Assembly (NCBI GenBank): GCA_016715405.1 | Contig: JADKAE010000002.1 | Coordinates: 248,001 to 312,000 of the forward strand | Source: Saprospiraceae bacterium | Lineage (GTDB): Bacteria > Bacteroidota > Bacteroidia > Chitinophagales > Saprospiraceae | Length of the DNA stretch: 64,000 nucleotides | Reading direction: 5' to 3' | Part shown: positions 63,136 through 64,000 of the stretch, piece after piece | Layout: each line of letters starts with the position of its first letter | Numbering within the stretch: the first letter of the stretch is position 1 | Notes under the pieces: generated by a model | What the model was told of the DNA's origin: nothing | Seen by the model: the letters and a program-made list of their open reading frames with translations, nothing else | The model's database searches: none | Program-made: the position numbers and the translations under genes

Positions 63136-64000
63136 TTATTCCAGTACAAAAATATTATGCTGCCTGCAGATATCCTTGAGGCGTTCGGGCCAAACCGTTA
63201 CGCTGACCTCGCCGATATGGGCTTTTTTGAGCAACAGCATAATCGTACGCGATTGTCCGATGCCGCCGCCTATACTCAGTGGCAATTCCTTGTTGATAAT
63301 CGCCTTGTGGTAGGGCAGCTGCAGAAAATCGAGTTGGCCGGTAATCTCCAGTTGCTGGCGCAGCGTTTCTGCATTTACACGCACGCCCATCGAAGAGAGT
63401 TCGTGGCGGCGTTTGGTGATGGGGTTCCACACCAGGATATCGCCGTTGAGGCCGTGCATGGGTTTTCCTTTAGCAGACACGGTGGGCGTTACCCAGTCGT
63501 CGTAGTCGGCGGCCCGCATCTCGTGGGGGTAGCCGTCGTCGAGCGTCCAGCCGATGCCGTAGATAAACACGGCGGGATAATCCTGTAAGATGGCCGTTTC
63601 GCGTTGTTTGCGCGGCAGGTCGGGGTAGCGCTCCAGGATCTCTTCGGCGTGGATAAATACGAGTTCTTCGGGCAGGTCGGGATAGCGGTCGTCTTTCAAT
63701 TGCGGAAATTCCTGATGGATAAACAACTCCGCGCCTTTGATTACCTTCCATAATTTGCGCACCACATCGGTGAGAAAGTCGAGGTTGCGCTGGTCGGCGG
63801 TAATGGCTCGCTCCCAGTCCCATTGATCCACATAAGCGCTATGGTCGTGGTCGAGGAAATAATCTTTGCGAATGGCGCGCATATCGGTGAGCAGGCCTTC
63901 GCCGGGTTTCATATTGAATTCGCGGAGAGCCATCCTTTTCCACTTGGTAGCGGCTTGTACTACCTGAGCGTGGACCGGATTTTTGCCATAGTCGTTGTTG
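63136..64000 (-). CDS. asnA: Aspartate--ammonia ligase (5' partial)
   Basis: Ammonia-dependent asparagine synthetase: aspartate + NH3 + ATP to asparagine. Related to class II tRNA synthetases. Motifs: KWKRMALREF, QWDWERAI, YGIGWTLDDGYPHEMRAADYDDW, DILVWNP and the motif-3-like ELPLSIGGGIGQSRTIMLLL. The frame is open to the right edge (reading NDYGKNPVHAQVVQAATKWKRM), so the start is outside the window and the internal ATG at 63933 is not the start. About 287 of the usual 330-340 residues are seen. Confidence 0.92.
   Translation of the reverse strand, partial: NNDYGKNPVHAQVVQAATKWKRMALREFNMKPGEGLLTDMRAIRKDYFLDHDHSAYVDQWDWERAITADQRNLDFLTDVVRKLWKVIKGAELFIHQEFPQLKDDRYPDLPEELVFIHAEEILERYPDLPRKQRETAILQDYPAVFIYGIGWTLDDGYPHEMRAADYDDWVTPTVSAKGKPMHGLNGDILVWNPITKRRHELSSMGVRVNAETLRQQLEITGQLDFLQLPYHKAIINKELPLSIGGGIGQSRTIMLLLKKAHIGEVSVTVWPERLKDICRQHNIFVLE

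Overview
The window reads as chromosomal DNA of a free-living Bacteroidota bacterium, probably in or near Saprospiria. The rank below phylum is inference. The evidence is three secreted proteins with type IX secretion (T9SS) C-terminal sorting domains, promoters of the Bacteroidota type (TTTG, about 20 nt, TAnnTTTG), phylum-typical families (DUF6089 barrel, PcrB/GGGP synthase, DinB/DUF1572) and phylum-typical neighbourhoods (mutL with two rhomboids; recQ divergent from kdsD). At least fourteen genes are broken by one-base indels, mostly in homopolymers. That looks like an uncorrected long-read assembly more than mass gene decay, so I annotate most of these as one gene and give the break point.

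Layout. 1-8.3 kb: end of a di-heme peroxidase-like gene, a PhoD-like phosphatase, an AbiE-type toxin-antitoxin (TA) pair, a split six-hairpin glycosidase and hisS. 8.6-15.4 kb: a TIR-kinase fusion, then a complete group 3d NAD-linked [NiFe]-hydrogenase operon (hoxF, a fused hoxU-hoxY, hoxH, maturation protease). 15.8-19.5 kb: an XRE-Panacea/RelE-like TA pair, a small membrane protein, a badly broken GMC oxidoreductase and a rhodanese. 19.5-24.7 kb: the mutL operon with two rhomboid proteases and an endonuclease/exonuclease/phosphatase protein. 24.8-30.7 kb: DUF1963, an aromatic-rich secreted protein, a MITE-like element, a HAD phosphatase, a T9SS protein and a K+ channel. 30.8-38.3 kb: Tat-exported sugar oxidoreductase, ApbE, a TIM-barrel isomerase, aroQ, recQ and kdsD. 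38.4-43.9 kb: a DUF4956/HlyD/TolC-like operon, PcrB, DinB and a DUF6089 barrel. 44-47 kb: a second AbiE-type pair between long direct repeats. 47.2-64 kb: TPR protein, LolA, a small barrel, a large T9SS protein, XdhC, a membrane patatin, an SDR/DUF2867 protein, a PIN toxin pair, a T9SS serine hydrolase and asnA (cut by the right edge).

The most unusual feature is between the genes. Many 3' ends run straight into tandem arrays of 7- or 8-bp units, often followed by the inverted array, and in several genes the stop codon lies inside the array. Two unrelated genes even share the same last residues because the array encodes them. One array carries a clean MITE insertion, one TPR gene carries an in-frame 67-bp insertion with a target duplication, and both AbiE pairs sit between direct repeats. 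No tRNA, rRNA or CRISPR array was seen.
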